Assembly (NCBI RefSeq): GCF_002262885.1
Contig: NZ_NKYF01000024.1
Span: 92,032-156,031 of the forward strand
Reading direction: 5' to 3'
Length of the DNA: 64,000 nt
From: Pseudonocardia sp. MH-G8
Lineage (GTDB): Bacteria > Actinomycetota > Actinomycetes > Mycobacteriales > Pseudonocardiaceae
Positions 52,706 through 61,065 of this stretch are shown piece after piece (the stretch's first letter is position 1; each line of letters begins with the position of its first letter). The notes under the pieces are model-generated. The model searched no databases. It was given only the letters and a program-made list of their open reading frames with translations, and was not told the DNA's origin. Made by a program: the position numbers and the translations under genes.

Positions 52706-53968
52706 TCAGGCAGCGGGGACGTGGAGGGCGCCTCGGCGGGCCAGCATCGCTATCGCTGCTGCGCTCGCCACGGGGATCAGGGCCAGGGCCAGCCAGGCCA
52801 GGGCGGGGGGCGCCACCGTCGGGTCCAGGAGCGTGCCCGCCGCCGTGCTGCCGACCAGCACGGCGACGCCGCCCGCCGAGGACAGCACGCCGAAGTGCGC
52901 GCCGAGCCGGCGTTCCCCCGCGAGCCGGGGCACGAGGTCCTGCGCCAGCGGCTGCGTGATCATCTGGCCCCCGGTGAGCAGCACCACGAAACCGACGGCC
53001 GACCACAGCGCGAGCGGGCCGGACGGCGTCGGCAGCAGTGCCGCCACGGCGACCAGCACGAACGCGAGCGCCATCAGCGCGAAGCCCAGGACGATGGCGT
53101 GGCCGGTGTCGAACCGGCGGATCCAGCGGGTGGTCGGCAGCTGCCCGGTGATCACGAGCAGCGAGGCGAGCGCGAACAGCCAGCCGAGTGCCGCCTGGTT
53201 GCCGGTCGCCCGCACCAGCTCGACGGGCAACGCGAGGTAGAGCTGGTTGTAGCAGACGAGGTAGCCGGCGTACCCCGCCGCGAACGCGAGGAACGGCCTG
53301 TTGCCCAGCACCTCCGCCCATCCCGCCAGCACGGGCTCGCCGGCGTGCTGCGCGGGGCGGTTGGGCAGCCAGTGCAGGTGCGCGAGCCCGATGAGGACGA
53401 ACGCCACCGCGGCGACCAGGCACGAGACCCGGAAGTCGACCAGCAGCAGGAGCGTGCCGACCAGCGGGCCGACGACGGCACCGACCTGGCCGCTGACGGC
53501 GAACATCGCGAAGACGTCGGCGCGCACCAGGCCCTCGCCCGAGCGCTCGCCCGCCTCCCGCGCGAGCGAGGACTCGACCGCGGGCGAGAACAGCGCCGCC
53601 GCGAAGCCGGTGAGCAGCGCGCCGGCGATGACGCCGACCAGACCGCCGGCCGCGGCCAGCAGGACGAAGCCGAGCACGCGCAGCGCGCACCCGGCCAGCA
53701 CCACCGGCTTGGCACCGATCCGGTCGGCGAGGGTGCCGCCGATGACGAACAGGCCCTGCTGGCTGAAGGTCCGCAGGCCCAGCACGAGCCCGACGACTCC
53801 GCCTGCCAGCCCGAGGTCCTCGGCGAGGTGGACCGCGAGGTAGGGCACGACCATGTAGAAGCCGACGTTGAACGCGAGCTGCGTGAGCACCAGCAGCCGC
53901 ATGACCGGGGGCAGCCGGCCGAGCCCGCCGAGCAGGCGCCAGCGGCGGAGTCCGGTCGAGGGATCCAT
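52706..53968 (-). CDS. MFS transporter (12 segments)
   Basis: The protein has 420 residues from ATG 53968; a TTG at 53977 is in frame. Twelve hydrophobic segments are visible. MFS motif-A-like loops include FVIGGTLADRIGAKPVVLAG, and the N-terminal VMRLLVLTQLAFNVGFYMVVPYLAVHLAEDLGL is typical of drug-efflux-like MFS proteins (MDR/YfcJ type). It is monocistronic and divergent from the family-5 binding-protein operon. The substrate is unknown. Confidence 0.83.
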   Translation of the reverse strand: MDPSTGLRRWRLLGGLGRLPPVMRLLVLTQLAFNVGFYMVVPYLAVHLAEDLGLAGGVVGLVLGLRTFSQQGLFVIGGTLADRIGAKPVVLAGCALRVLGFVLLAAAGGLVGVIAGALLTGFAAALFSPAVESSLAREAGERSGEGLVRADVFAMFAVSGQVGAVVGPLVGTLLLLVDFRVSCLVAAVAFVLIGLAHLHWLPNRPAQHAGEPVLAGWAEVLGNRPFLAFAAGYAGYLVCYNQLYLALPVELVRATGNQAALGWLFALASLLVITGQLPTTRWIRRFDTGHAIVLGFALMALAFVLVAVAALLPTPSGPLALWSAVGFVVLLTGGQMITQPLAQDLVPRLAGERRLGAHFGVLSSAGGVAVLVGSTAAGTLLDPTVAPPALAWLALALIPVASAAAIAMLARRGALHVPAA

Positions 53969-54026
53969 AATCGCCAATAACTAGCATCTGCGGCCAAGGG
54001 GCGACAAACCGGCCCCAGCGCACCCA

Positions 54027-54074
54027 TGCACGTCCGTGCACACGTTTGACAGCCTGCTCACCCGATCAGATGAT
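54027..54074 (+). promoter_or_regulatory. Promoter of the family-5 importer operon with adjacent palindrome
   Basis: TTGACA (54046-54051) and GATGAT (54069-54074) are 17 bp apart, facing the binding-protein gene. Immediately upstream, TGCACG-TC-CGTGCA (54027-54040) is a 6-2-6 inverted repeat, a candidate activator site or an operator shared with the divergent MFS gene. Confidence 0.45.
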
Positions 54075-54151
54075 CTGGGTCGAGTCGATCCCGGCGCCGC
54101 TGCCGGTCCCGCCGCGTCCGATCGTCCGGACGCCCCGCCGAGAGGCCCCCC

Positions 54152-55687
54152 GTGCTCCGTGCCCGTCCCCCGGCGCTGCCACGCGCCGTCGTCGCGCTGC
54201 TCGCGGTCCTGCTGGCCGCCGCCTGCGGAGCGCCGCAGCCGACCGGGGAGCCGGTGCCCGACGGCGAGCTCACGATCGCCATGCAGTTCGCCCCGCGTTC
54301 CGGCTACGCCCTCGACACCGACGACGCGTTCGTCCTCACCCAGCTCGGCGCCACCGAGACGCTCGTCGCCGCGGGCCCGGACGGGCAGCCCGTCCCCCGT
54401 CTCGCCACGTCCTGGGCCCGGGCGGACCCTCAGACCTGGCGCTTCGAGCTGCGCCCCGGCGTCACCTTCCACGACGGCACCCCGCTGACCGGCCAGGCCG
54501 CCGCCGCGGCGCTGAACTGGGTGGCCGGCGTGGCCGCGCCGCCCCGCGCGGTGCGGGGCATCGGGCTGGTGGCCGAACCCGAGGGCGACGCCGCCGTCCT
54601 GGTGCGCACGAGCGCCCCGGACCCGATCCTGCCGCTGCGACTGACCAGCCCGAACACCGCGATCCTCGCGCCGTCGGCCTACCAGGGCGATGGGCCGCCC
54701 GCGGTGCTCGGCACGGGCACCGGCCCGATGCGGCTGACCACCACCGACCCGGGCGCCGCGAGCCTCGAGCGCTACGACGCGTACTGGGGTGGACGGCCGC
54801 AGCTCGCCACCGTGCGCGCCGAGTACGTGCCCGACCCGGCCGCCCGGGCGCTGGCGTTCCGCGCCGGGGACGTCGACATCGCCCAGGGCCTGCCCGAGCC
54901 GGCCGTGCTCGAGCTGTCGGCCACCGACGGCGTCGAGGTGCAGACCGTCGCCGCGCCCCGCACCGTCACCCTGTTCCTGAACCAGTCCGCGGCGCCGTTC
55001 GCCGACATGCGGGTCCGGCGCGCGGTCCAGCAGGCGATCGACCGCACCGCGCTCGCCGAGCAGGCCCTCGCGGGCGCGGCGCTGCCGGCGTCGGACCTGT
55101 TCGGACCTGCGGTGCCGTGGGGGTCGACCGCGGCACCACCGCCCCCGGACCCGGCCGCCGCCACCGCGCTGCTGGCCGAGGCCGGGTACGGGCCCGGCAA
55201 CCCGCTCACCGTGCGGCTGTGGACCTACCCGAACCGCCCCGAACTGCCTGTGCTGGCCACCGCGGTCCAGGCGATGCTCACCGAGGTGGGGATCAACGCC
55301 GAGATCCAGGTGGGCGAGTACGCCACGCAGGAGGCGGAGGTCCTCGCCGGGAGCTACGACATGTTCCTGCTCTCCCGCAGCTACCTGACCGACGTGCCCG
55401 ATGCGGCAGGCGTGCTGACCAGCGACTACACCTGCGACGGCTCCTACAACCTCGACCGGTACTGCTCGCCGGCGTTCGACGCGCTGGTGGCCGGGCTGTC
55501 GGGCGTCACCGAGCCGGTCGAGCGCCAGGAGGTCTTCGCCCGCGCCGCGCAGCAGCTCGTGGCCGACGCGGTCGGGGTGCACCTCGTGCACAGCCAGGAC
55601 AGCGCGGCCGCACGCGGCGTCGTCGGCTTCACGGCCGACCCCACCGGCAAGGCACTGGTCACCGCGGAGCTGTCGGCCACTGGATGA
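54152..55687 (+). CDS. ABC substrate-binding lipoprotein, family 5 (peptide/nickel type)
   Basis: In this 511-residue protein the signal ends in the lipobox LLAAAC (Cys about 25). LTIAMQFAPRSGYALD, LATSWARADPQTWRFELRPGVTFHDGTPL and FADMRVRRAVQQAIDRTAL are standard family-5 (SBP_bac_5) segments for oligopeptide, dipeptide, nickel or glutathione binding. GTG start. Two permeases follow, but no ATPase genes are in the cluster, so shared ATPases must be used. A TauD-like dioxygenase closes the group. Confidence 0.87.
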   Translation: MLRARPPALPRAVVALLAVLLAAACGAPQPTGEPVPDGELTIAMQFAPRSGYALDTDDAFVLTQLGATETLVAAGPDGQPVPRLATSWARADPQTWRFELRPGVTFHDGTPLTGQAAAAALNWVAGVAAPPRAVRGIGLVAEPEGDAAVLVRTSAPDPILPLRLTSPNTAILAPSAYQGDGPPAVLGTGTGPMRLTTTDPGAASLERYDAYWGGRPQLATVRAEYVPDPAARALAFRAGDVDIAQGLPEPAVLELSATDGVEVQTVAAPRTVTLFLNQSAAPFADMRVRRAVQQAIDRTALAEQALAGAALPASDLFGPAVPWGSTAAPPPPDPAAATALLAEAGYGPGNPLTVRLWTYPNRPELPVLATAVQAMLTEVGINAEIQVGEYATQEAEVLAGSYDMFLLSRSYLTDVPDAAGVLTSDYTCDGSYNLDRYCSPAFDALVAGLSGVTEPVERQEVFARAAQQLVADAVGVHLVHSQDSAAARGVVGFTADPTGKALVTAELSATG

Positions 55688-55733
55688 GCGGAGCTTGCGG
55701 AGTGAACGGACAAAGCTGAGCTGAGGGGGACCC

Positions 55734-56672
55734 GTGCTCGGCACGTTGCTGCGCCGGCTGGCGCCGCTGCCGGTGGTGCTGCTGGTTGCGTCGGTCGTGG
55801 TGTTCCTGCTGCCACGACTCGCGGGCGTGGACCCGGTGCGGGCGGTGCTGCGGGCACGCACGGCCGAGTCGGTGCCCGATCCCGCCGTGGCCGCACGGCT
55901 CGCCCGCGAGCTGGGGCTCGACGCCCCGCTGCCCGAGCAGTACCTGACGTGGCTGGGGCAGGTGCTGCGCGGCGATCTCGGGCTCTCGTTCGCCACGCGC
56001 GCGCCCGTCGCCCCGCAGCTGCTCGACGCGCTCGGGGTCTCGGCGCTGCTCGCGGCGCTGGCGCTCGCGATCGCCGCCGCCGTCGGCATCCCGGCCGGGG
56101 TGCAGGCCGCGCGCCGGCGGGGCGGGGTGCTCGACCGGGTCGTCACCGGCGCCTCGGTGCTCGGGGTGGCGGTGCCGGAGTTCATCCTGGCGCCGGTGCT
56201 GATCCTGGTCTTCGCCGTGGCGCTGCCGGTGCTGCCGGCCACCGGCTGGGGCGATCCGGCCGACGCCGTGCTGCCCGCGCTCACGCTCGCGCTGTTCCCC
56301 ACCGCGCTCGCCGCGCAGCTCACCCGCGCCGAGATGCTCGACGTCCTCGCGCGGCCGCACGTCGCCCTCGCCCGCGCGAAGGGGGTGAGCGAGCGGCGGG
56401 TGCTCTGGGCGCACGGGGCGCGGCTCGCGCTGACCTCGGTGACGTCGTTGTCCGGTGTGTTCTTCGCCGGGTTGCTCGGGGGCGCGGTGGTGGTCGAGGT
56501 CGTGTTCGCGGTGCCCGGGCTGGGCCGGCTGCTCTACGACGCGGTGCTGGGGCAGGACCTGCCGGTGTTCCAGGCGGGCCTGCTGCTGGTGGTCGCCGTG
56601 GCGGTGGTGGCCAGCGCCGTCGCCGACACCGTCGCGCTCGCCGCCGATCCGGTGGCACGGGAGGCGTCGTGA
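55734..56672 (+). CDS. Dpp/Nik-type ABC permease (DppB-like)
   Basis: A 312-residue membrane protein beginning MLGTLLRRLAPLPVVLLVASVVVFLLPRLAG, the usual DppB start. ELGLDAPLPEQYLTWLGQVLRGDLGLS follows outside the membrane, and RAKGVSERRVLWAHGARLAL is the ATPase-coupling loop. GTG start 46 bp after the binding protein. Its stop overlaps the next GTG. Confidence 0.88.
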   Translation: MLGTLLRRLAPLPVVLLVASVVVFLLPRLAGVDPVRAVLRARTAESVPDPAVAARLARELGLDAPLPEQYLTWLGQVLRGDLGLSFATRAPVAPQLLDALGVSALLAALALAIAAAVGIPAGVQAARRRGGVLDRVVTGASVLGVAVPEFILAPVLILVFAVALPVLPATGWGDPADAVLPALTLALFPTALAAQLTRAEMLDVLARPHVALARAKGVSERRVLWAHGARLALTSVTSLSGVFFAGLLGGAVVVEVVFAVPGLGRLLYDAVLGQDLPVFQAGLLLVVAVAVVASAVADTVALAADPVAREAS

Positions 56673-57454
56673 GGCGGGTCCCGCCACTGGTCGCGGTGGC
56701 CGCCGGGCTCGGCGTGCTGCTGCTCGTGGCCGCGTTGCTCCCGCTCGACGCGCTCGGCAACGACCTCGCCCACCGGTTCGCGCCGCCCTCACCCGCGCAC
56801 CCGCTGGGCACCGATCACCTCGGCCGCGACGTGCTCGCCCGCCTCGCCGCGGGCGCCCGCATCTCGGTCGGGTTCACCGTGCTCGCGGTGGCCGTCTGCG
56901 CCGTGCTCGGCACCACCGTCGGGCTCGCTGCCGGCTACCGCGGCGGAGCGCTCGCGCAGGTGCTCGGCCGGGTCGTGGACGTGCTGGTCGCGGTGCCGTC
57001 GCTGGTGATCGGCCTGGTGCTCGCCACGGTGCTGCGTCCGGGCGTCGCGACGCTGCTGCTCGCGGTGCTCGTCACCGGGTGGACGCCGTTCGCCCGCCTG
57101 GCCATGGGCCTGGCCGTGCGGGAGGCCGGCGCGGAGTACGTGCAGGGCGCGCTCGCGATCGGCGCCACCGACCGGCGCATCCTCGCCCGCCACGTTCTCC
57201 CCAACGCGATCCGCCCGCTGGCTGCGCACGCCTGCATGCGCTTCGCCCACACCCTGCTGACCGTGGCCGGCCTGTCGTTCCTCGGCCTCGGACCGCAGCC
57301 CCCGACGCCCGAGTGGGGCGCGATGCTGAACGAGGCGCGCCCGTACCTGTTCCTGCGGCCGGGGCTGGTGCTCGTGCCGGCCGCGGCGATCGTCGCCGTC
57401 GCGCTGGTGGTCGTCCTGCTCGGCCGGGCCCTGGAGCGGCGCTGGGCCGCGTAG
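56669..57454 (+). CDS. Dpp/Nik-type ABC permease (DppC-like)
   Basis: The protein has 261 residues from GTG 56669 overlapping the DppB-like stop (GTGA). PLGTDHLGRDVLARLAAGARISV is the DppC signature, and GALAIGATDRRILARHVLPN is the coupling loop. Five or six membrane segments. The longer frame upstream is a shadow. Confidence 0.88.
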   Translation: MRRVPPLVAVAAGLGVLLLVAALLPLDALGNDLAHRFAPPSPAHPLGTDHLGRDVLARLAAGARISVGFTVLAVAVCAVLGTTVGLAAGYRGGALAQVLGRVVDVLVAVPSLVIGLVLATVLRPGVATLLLAVLVTGWTPFARLAMGLAVREAGAEYVQGALAIGATDRRILARHVLPNAIRPLAAHACMRFAHTLLTVAGLSFLGLGPQPPTPEWGAMLNEARPYLFLRPGLVLVPAAAIVAVALVVVLLGRALERRWAA

Positions 57455-57490
57455 GCTGCTGCCACATATCTGCGACAGCCAGGAGGTGGC

Positions 57491-58294
57491 GTGGCCGGGA
57501 ACGACGGACGGCGTAGCGGGACGGTGCGGCCGGAGCTGAAGGTGCTGGTCGGCGATCTGGGGATCGTGCCCGCGCGAGCCCAGGGCGGCGTGGCGCGGGC
57601 CGTGCTCGAGCGCGACGGGGCGGTGATCGTGCCGAACAGCGGCGACGACCCCGAGGAGCTGGTCGTCGCCGCGGCGCGGCTGCTGGGCGGCCGGCTCCGG
57701 GAACTGTTCGGCATCCGCGCCCAGCACGGCGTCGACGCGGCACGCCTGGGCATCCACAGCGACGGAGCGAACGTCGTCGTGGACGTCCACGGTCAACACG
57801 TCCGCCTGCGCCACCCGGACGAGGACTACCTGCTCATGCTGTGCACGGCCCCGGCCCGCGAGGGCGGCGACTCCGTGCTGCTCGACGGCTACGCGCTCGT
57901 CGAGGCGCTGCGCACCGCCCGTCCGGAGCTGCACGCGTTCCTCACCGGCTGCGACGTCGACTACTTCGGGGCGTGGGTGAACCCGGCGCGGGGTGTGCCG
58001 GCCACCCCGCTCGTGCGTCGGATGGTGGAGCACACCCGCGGCGGGCGCCGGGCCGTGCGGGCCAGCGACTACGCCGCCCCGGTGCCACGCGAGCCACGCT
58101 GGGACGAGCACCTCGCCTTCCTCGAGGAGTACGCGGACGTGCTCGCCACCGCGCAGGACTGCGCCGCCGCCTTCCGGATGGACGCGGGCGACCTCCTGGT
58201 CCTGGACAACTACCGCTACCTGCACGGCCGAGACGCGTACCAAGGAGAACGGAAGCTCCACGTCCTGACGGTCCGCACGACCGACGCCTTCTGA
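57491..58294 (+). CDS. TauD/TfdA-like Fe(II)/2-oxoglutarate dioxygenase
   Basis: A 267-residue protein starting at GTG after AGGAGG, 36 bp downstream of the permease. The iron-binding His89-x-Asp91 (IHSDG) and the distal motif DNYRYLHGRDAYQGERKLHVL, with the third His (LHGR) and the 2-oxoglutarate Arg, show a TauD/clavaminate-synthase-like jelly roll. Family members hydroxylate taurine, aryloxy acids, amino acids or natural-product precursors. The location right after a peptide/nickel-type importer suggests it oxidises the imported compound. Substrate unknown. Confidence 0.8.
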   Translation: MAGNDGRRSGTVRPELKVLVGDLGIVPARAQGGVARAVLERDGAVIVPNSGDDPEELVVAAARLLGGRLRELFGIRAQHGVDAARLGIHSDGANVVVDVHGQHVRLRHPDEDYLLMLCTAPAREGGDSVLLDGYALVEALRTARPELHAFLTGCDVDYFGAWVNPARGVPATPLVRRMVEHTRGGRRAVRASDYAAPVPREPRWDEHLAFLEEYADVLATAQDCAAAFRMDAGDLLVLDNYRYLHGRDAYQGERKLHVLTVRTTDAF

Positions 58295-58297
58295 GGG

Positions 58298-58344
58298 ACG
58301 AACGGCACTTTCGTTGCTTCCTGGCTGACGAGGGTGCCGTTCGT
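58298..58344. terminator. REP-like stem-loop between convergent genes
   Basis: ACGAACGGCAC (58298-58308) is inverted exactly at 58334-58344 (GTGCCGTTCGT), with a 25-base loop. It starts 4 bases after the dioxygenase stop and ends 11 bp before the cupin stop, so it can terminate both. TTCGTTGC follows each arm region, so the hairpin also looks like a dispersed REP-type sequence. Confidence 0.65.
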
Positions 58345-58355
58345 TGCGTCAGGCC

Positions 58356-58715
58356 TCAGTCGCGGTGGGCCGTGTCCAGGGCGAACGCGGGCAGGCACAC
58401 CGCCACGTACTCGGCGCCCTCCGCGCCCGGGGAGCTGTAGCGCACCCACTCCCCCGCCGCTGTCTGCACGGCCTGGCCTGCGGCGACGGTCAGCTCACCG
58501 CCCTCGTGCTCGACGCGCAACGCGCCCCGCAGCACGAGGGTGAACTCGTCGAACTCCGGCCGCTGCCCCGGCTCCGACCAGCCCGAGGGGCTGCGCATGT
58601 GGGCCATCGACAGCCGTGCGTCGCCGGTGTTCACCCGGCCCACGTACTCGTCGATCGTCTTGGGCGGCTCGCCGGCCGCCGTCACGCGGCTGGGGCTCTC
58701 GATCAGTCTGGGCAC
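58356..58715 (-). CDS. Small cupin-domain protein
   Basis: This 119-residue single-domain cupin has GWSEPGQRPEFDEFTLVLRGALRVEHEGGELTV and AGQAVQTAAGEWVRYSSPGAEGAEYVAVCLP as the two cupin motifs. The metal His positions are mostly replaced (Glu and Asp remain), so it may not be metal-dependent. GTG start after GGAGGAT. Divergent from the DUF1992 gene. It could be a sugar-binding or sensor protein; no reaction can be assigned. Confidence 0.78.
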   Translation of the reverse strand: MPRLIESPSRVTAAGEPPKTIDEYVGRVNTGDARLSMAHMRSPSGWSEPGQRPEFDEFTLVLRGALRVEHEGGELTVAAGQAVQTAAGEWVRYSSPGAEGAEYVAVCLPAFALDTAHRD

Positions 58716-58765
58716 GCGGCAGATCCTCCTCCACCCGGTACCGTCGGTGGCCGGGGAGGCGTGGG

Positions 58766-59239
58766 ATGAACGAGGCGTACTGGGCCCGCTACGAGTCCAC
58801 GATCGACAAGCAGATCCGCATGGCCGAGGAACGCGGCGACTTCGCCGACCTCCCCGGCAAGGGCAAGCCGCTGCCCGGGCTCGACGGCCCCGACGACGAG
58901 AACTGGTGGATCAAGAGATACATCGCGCGCGAGGGCGTTCCCTCGGAGGCGATGCTCCCCACCCCGCTGCAGCTGCGCAAGGAGGCCGAGCGGCTCCCGG
59001 ACACCGTCCGCGCGCTGCCCACCGAGGAGTCCGTCCGCGGCGCCGTGGCCGAGCTGAACCGGCGGATCGCGCAGTGGCTGCGCGCCCCGTCCGGGCCGGC
59101 GGTGCCGGTGCGCCTCGTCGACGCCGACACGATCGTCGCGGGCTGGCGGCAGCACCGCCCGGCCCCACCGCCCGCACCCGCAGCGCCGGCCCCGCAACCA
59201 CCCCACGTCCCCTGGTGGCGCCGCCTCCGGCGGCCGTGA
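58766..59239 (+). CDS. DUF1992 (DnaJ-homologue subfamily C28-like) protein
   Basis: A 157-residue protein from ATG 58766. The N-terminal YESTIDKQIRMAEERGDFADLPGKGKPLPGL is the DUF1992 signature, seen also in the DNAJC28 C-terminal region. There is no J domain (no HPD). The C-terminal ~30 residues are proline/alanine rich and end in a basic WWRRLRRP. Function is unknown across the family. Confidence 0.85.
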   Translation: MNEAYWARYESTIDKQIRMAEERGDFADLPGKGKPLPGLDGPDDENWWIKRYIAREGVPSEAMLPTPLQLRKEAERLPDTVRALPTEESVRGAVAELNRRIAQWLRAPSGPAVPVRLVDADTIVAGWRQHRPAPPPAPAAPAPQPPHVPWWRRLRRP

Positions 59240-59242
59240 GCC

Positions 59243-60196
59243 TCAGGGTTCGACGGCGAGTGCGGCCGGGCTGGCCGATTTCGTCGCTGCTGTGCTGGTC
59301 AGGGCCACGCCCGCGAGGATCAGCGCCCCACCCAGCAGCTGCACGGGCGTCGGCACCTGGTTGAGCAGCAGCCACGACGCCACGGCCGAGGCCACCACCT
59401 CCAGCAGCGCCACGAGTGAGCCGCGGGAGGCACCGATCCGGGCGATCGCGGCCACGCCCGTCAGGTAGGCGATCACCGACGAGACCACGACGAGCAGCGT
59501 GGCCGCGACGGGCCAGCCGACGTCGACGCCCGCGAGCAGCACGTCCGTGGCCGCGGTGTCGATGACGATCGGGAGCAGCCCGATGAGCCCCAGCAGCGCC
59601 ACGACGACCGTGCCGACGGTCATCCCGACGCCGGCGAGCACGAGCGGCGGCGTGGAACTGCCGGCGCGGTCGGCCACGAGGAAGAACGAGGCCTGGCAGA
59701 CGGCGGCGGCGAACCCCCAGGCCAGGCCCTCCCACTGCAGCGCGACTCCGCTCCAGACCTGCACCACGAGCGACAGGCCGAACAGCGCGACGATCGCGCC
59801 CGCCAGCGTGCGCCTGCTCGGCGGCTGCCTGCGTACGGCCCAGACCCAGGCGATCACCAGGATCGGACCGGTGTACTCCAGCAGCAGCGCGACCGTGACC
59901 GGCAGGTACTGCAGTGCGTTGAAGAACGCCACTTGCACGCCCGCCGTGGCGAGCACGCCGTAGAGCACGAGTGCGGGACCGTCGGCCCGCAGCGCCGCCA
60001 GCACGCCGGGCCGGACGATCGCCAGGATCACCAGCAGGATCGCGGCCGCGCCGCCCAGCCGGACGAGCACCGCGCCGCTGGCCGACCAGCCGGCGTCCGT
60101 GAGCGCCTTCGCGAACGGGCCCGAGAGCCCGAACGTCACCGCCGAGACGACCGCGAGGGCGAGCCCGGCGGCGGTGCGGTCGGTCGTGGTGGTCAG
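59243..60196 (-). CDS. EamA/DMT-family transporter, possible CTG start
   Basis: About ten membrane segments in two EamA repeats (TFGLSGPFAKALTDAGWSASGAVLVRLGGA; LYGVLATAGVQVAFFNALQYLPVTVALLLEYTGP). The first ATG/GTG/TTG in frame is GTG 60139, but that cuts into the first membrane helix. A CTG at 60196 overlaps the upstream stop as CTGA, mirroring the many ATGA/GTGA overlaps here, and restores a normal N-terminus (LTTTTDRTAAGLALAVVSA). I therefore set the start at 60196, giving 317 residues. Export of an amino acid or drug-like metabolite is typical. Confidence 0.8.
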   Translation of the reverse strand: MTTTTDRTAAGLALAVVSAVTFGLSGPFAKALTDAGWSASGAVLVRLGGAAAILLVILAIVRPGVLAALRADGPALVLYGVLATAGVQVAFFNALQYLPVTVALLLEYTGPILVIAWVWAVRRQPPSRRTLAGAIVALFGLSLVVQVWSGVALQWEGLAWGFAAAVCQASFFLVADRAGSSTPPLVLAGVGMTVGTVVVALLGLIGLLPIVIDTAATDVLLAGVDVGWPVAATLLVVVSSVIAYLTGVAAIARIGASRGSLVALLEVVASAVASWLLLNQVPTPVQLLGGALILAGVALTSTAATKSASPAALAVEP

Positions 60197-60630
60197 TCCT
60201 CGGCTCCCGTCTGCGCCACGAGGCCGGCGGCCTCGATGCCGGCCACCGCGGCGGCCTCGTCGTTCAGCGAGGCGTCGCCGCTGATGCCGACCGCGCCCAG
60301 CAGCGCGCCGTCGGCGTCGCGGACGAGCACGCCACCGGGCACCGAGACGACCTTGCCGCCGGCGAGCCCGACGAGCGAGGTGTAGATGTCCGGGGAGTCG
60401 GCGGCCCGGGCCGCGAGGGCGCGGTTGGTCATGCCCATGCCCAGCAGCCCCCAGGCCTTCGCGGTGGCGAGGTCGGGCCGCAGGTAGCCGGAGCCGTCCT
60501 GGCGACCGAGCGCGACGAGCGCACCGCCCGGGTCGAGCACGGAGACGGTGAGAGGCTGGAACCCCTGCTGGGTGCCGTGGTCGAGGGCGGCGCGCACGAT
60601 GGTCTGGGCCTGGTCGAGGGTGATGGGCAT
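60193..60630 (-). CDS. GlcG/HbpS-like (heme-degrading domain) protein
   Basis: A 145-residue protein from ATG 60630: MPITLDQAQTIVRAALDHG, then VSVLDPGGALVALGRQDG, and VPGGVLVRDADGALLGAVGISGD at the C-terminus. This is the GlcG/HbpS fold, found in heme-binding HbpS of Streptomyces and in proteins near glycolate or cobalamin genes. No signal peptide is seen, so it is cytoplasmic. Third gene of a four-gene leftward operon. Ligand unknown. Confidence 0.82.
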   Translation of the reverse strand: MPITLDQAQTIVRAALDHGTQQGFQPLTVSVLDPGGALVALGRQDGSGYLRPDLATAKAWGLLGMGMTNRALAARAADSPDIYTSLVGLAGGKVVSVPGGVLVRDADGALLGAVGISGDASLNDEAAAVAGIEAAGLVAQTGAED

Positions 60631-60644
60631 GCCCTGATCCTGCC

Positions 60645-61055
60645 TCAGGCCGCCCGGGTGAGCCGCAGCAGTGGGATCGTGCGGTCGGTCTTCTCCTCGT
60701 AGTCGCGGAAGCCCGGGGCCTCGGAGACCACGCGCTCCCACAACGCGTCGCGCTCGGCCCCGGTGACCTCCTCCGCGACCACCTCGTACTTCTCGGTGCC
60801 GACCTCGACGACGATCTTCGGGTTGGCCTTCAGGTTGTGGAACCAGGCGGGGTGCGTCGGGGCGCCCGCGGCGGACCCGACGATGATGGTGCGGCCGTCG
60901 CCCTCCGGGAACTGTACGAGCGGGATCACCCGCTCCGTGCCGGACTTCGCGCCGATGTGGTGGATCAGGATCATCGGGGCGCCGGCGAAAGGACCGCCGA
61001 CACGACCTTCGTTGGCGCGGAACTCGTCGATGATCTGCTGGTTGAAGTCGCTCAT
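60645..61055 (-). CDS. Ddn-like deazaflavin (F420)-dependent nitroreductase family protein
   Basis: This 136-residue split-beta-barrel protein shows GGPFAGAPMILIHHIGAKSGTERVIPL, then GSAAGAPTHPAWFHNLKANP and VEVGTEKYEVVAEEV, the pattern of mycobacterial Ddn and its F420H2-dependent quinone-reductase relatives. GGAGAG precedes the ATG, 10 bp after the M50 gene stop. It probably reduces quinones or other electrophiles using F420H2. Confidence 0.88.
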   Translation of the reverse strand: MSDFNQQIIDEFRANEGRVGGPFAGAPMILIHHIGAKSGTERVIPLVQFPEGDGRTIIVGSAAGAPTHPAWFHNLKANPKIVVEVGTEKYEVVAEEVTGAERDALWERVVSEAPGFRDYEEKTDRTIPLLRLTRAA

Positions 61056-61065
61056 TGTTCTCTCC

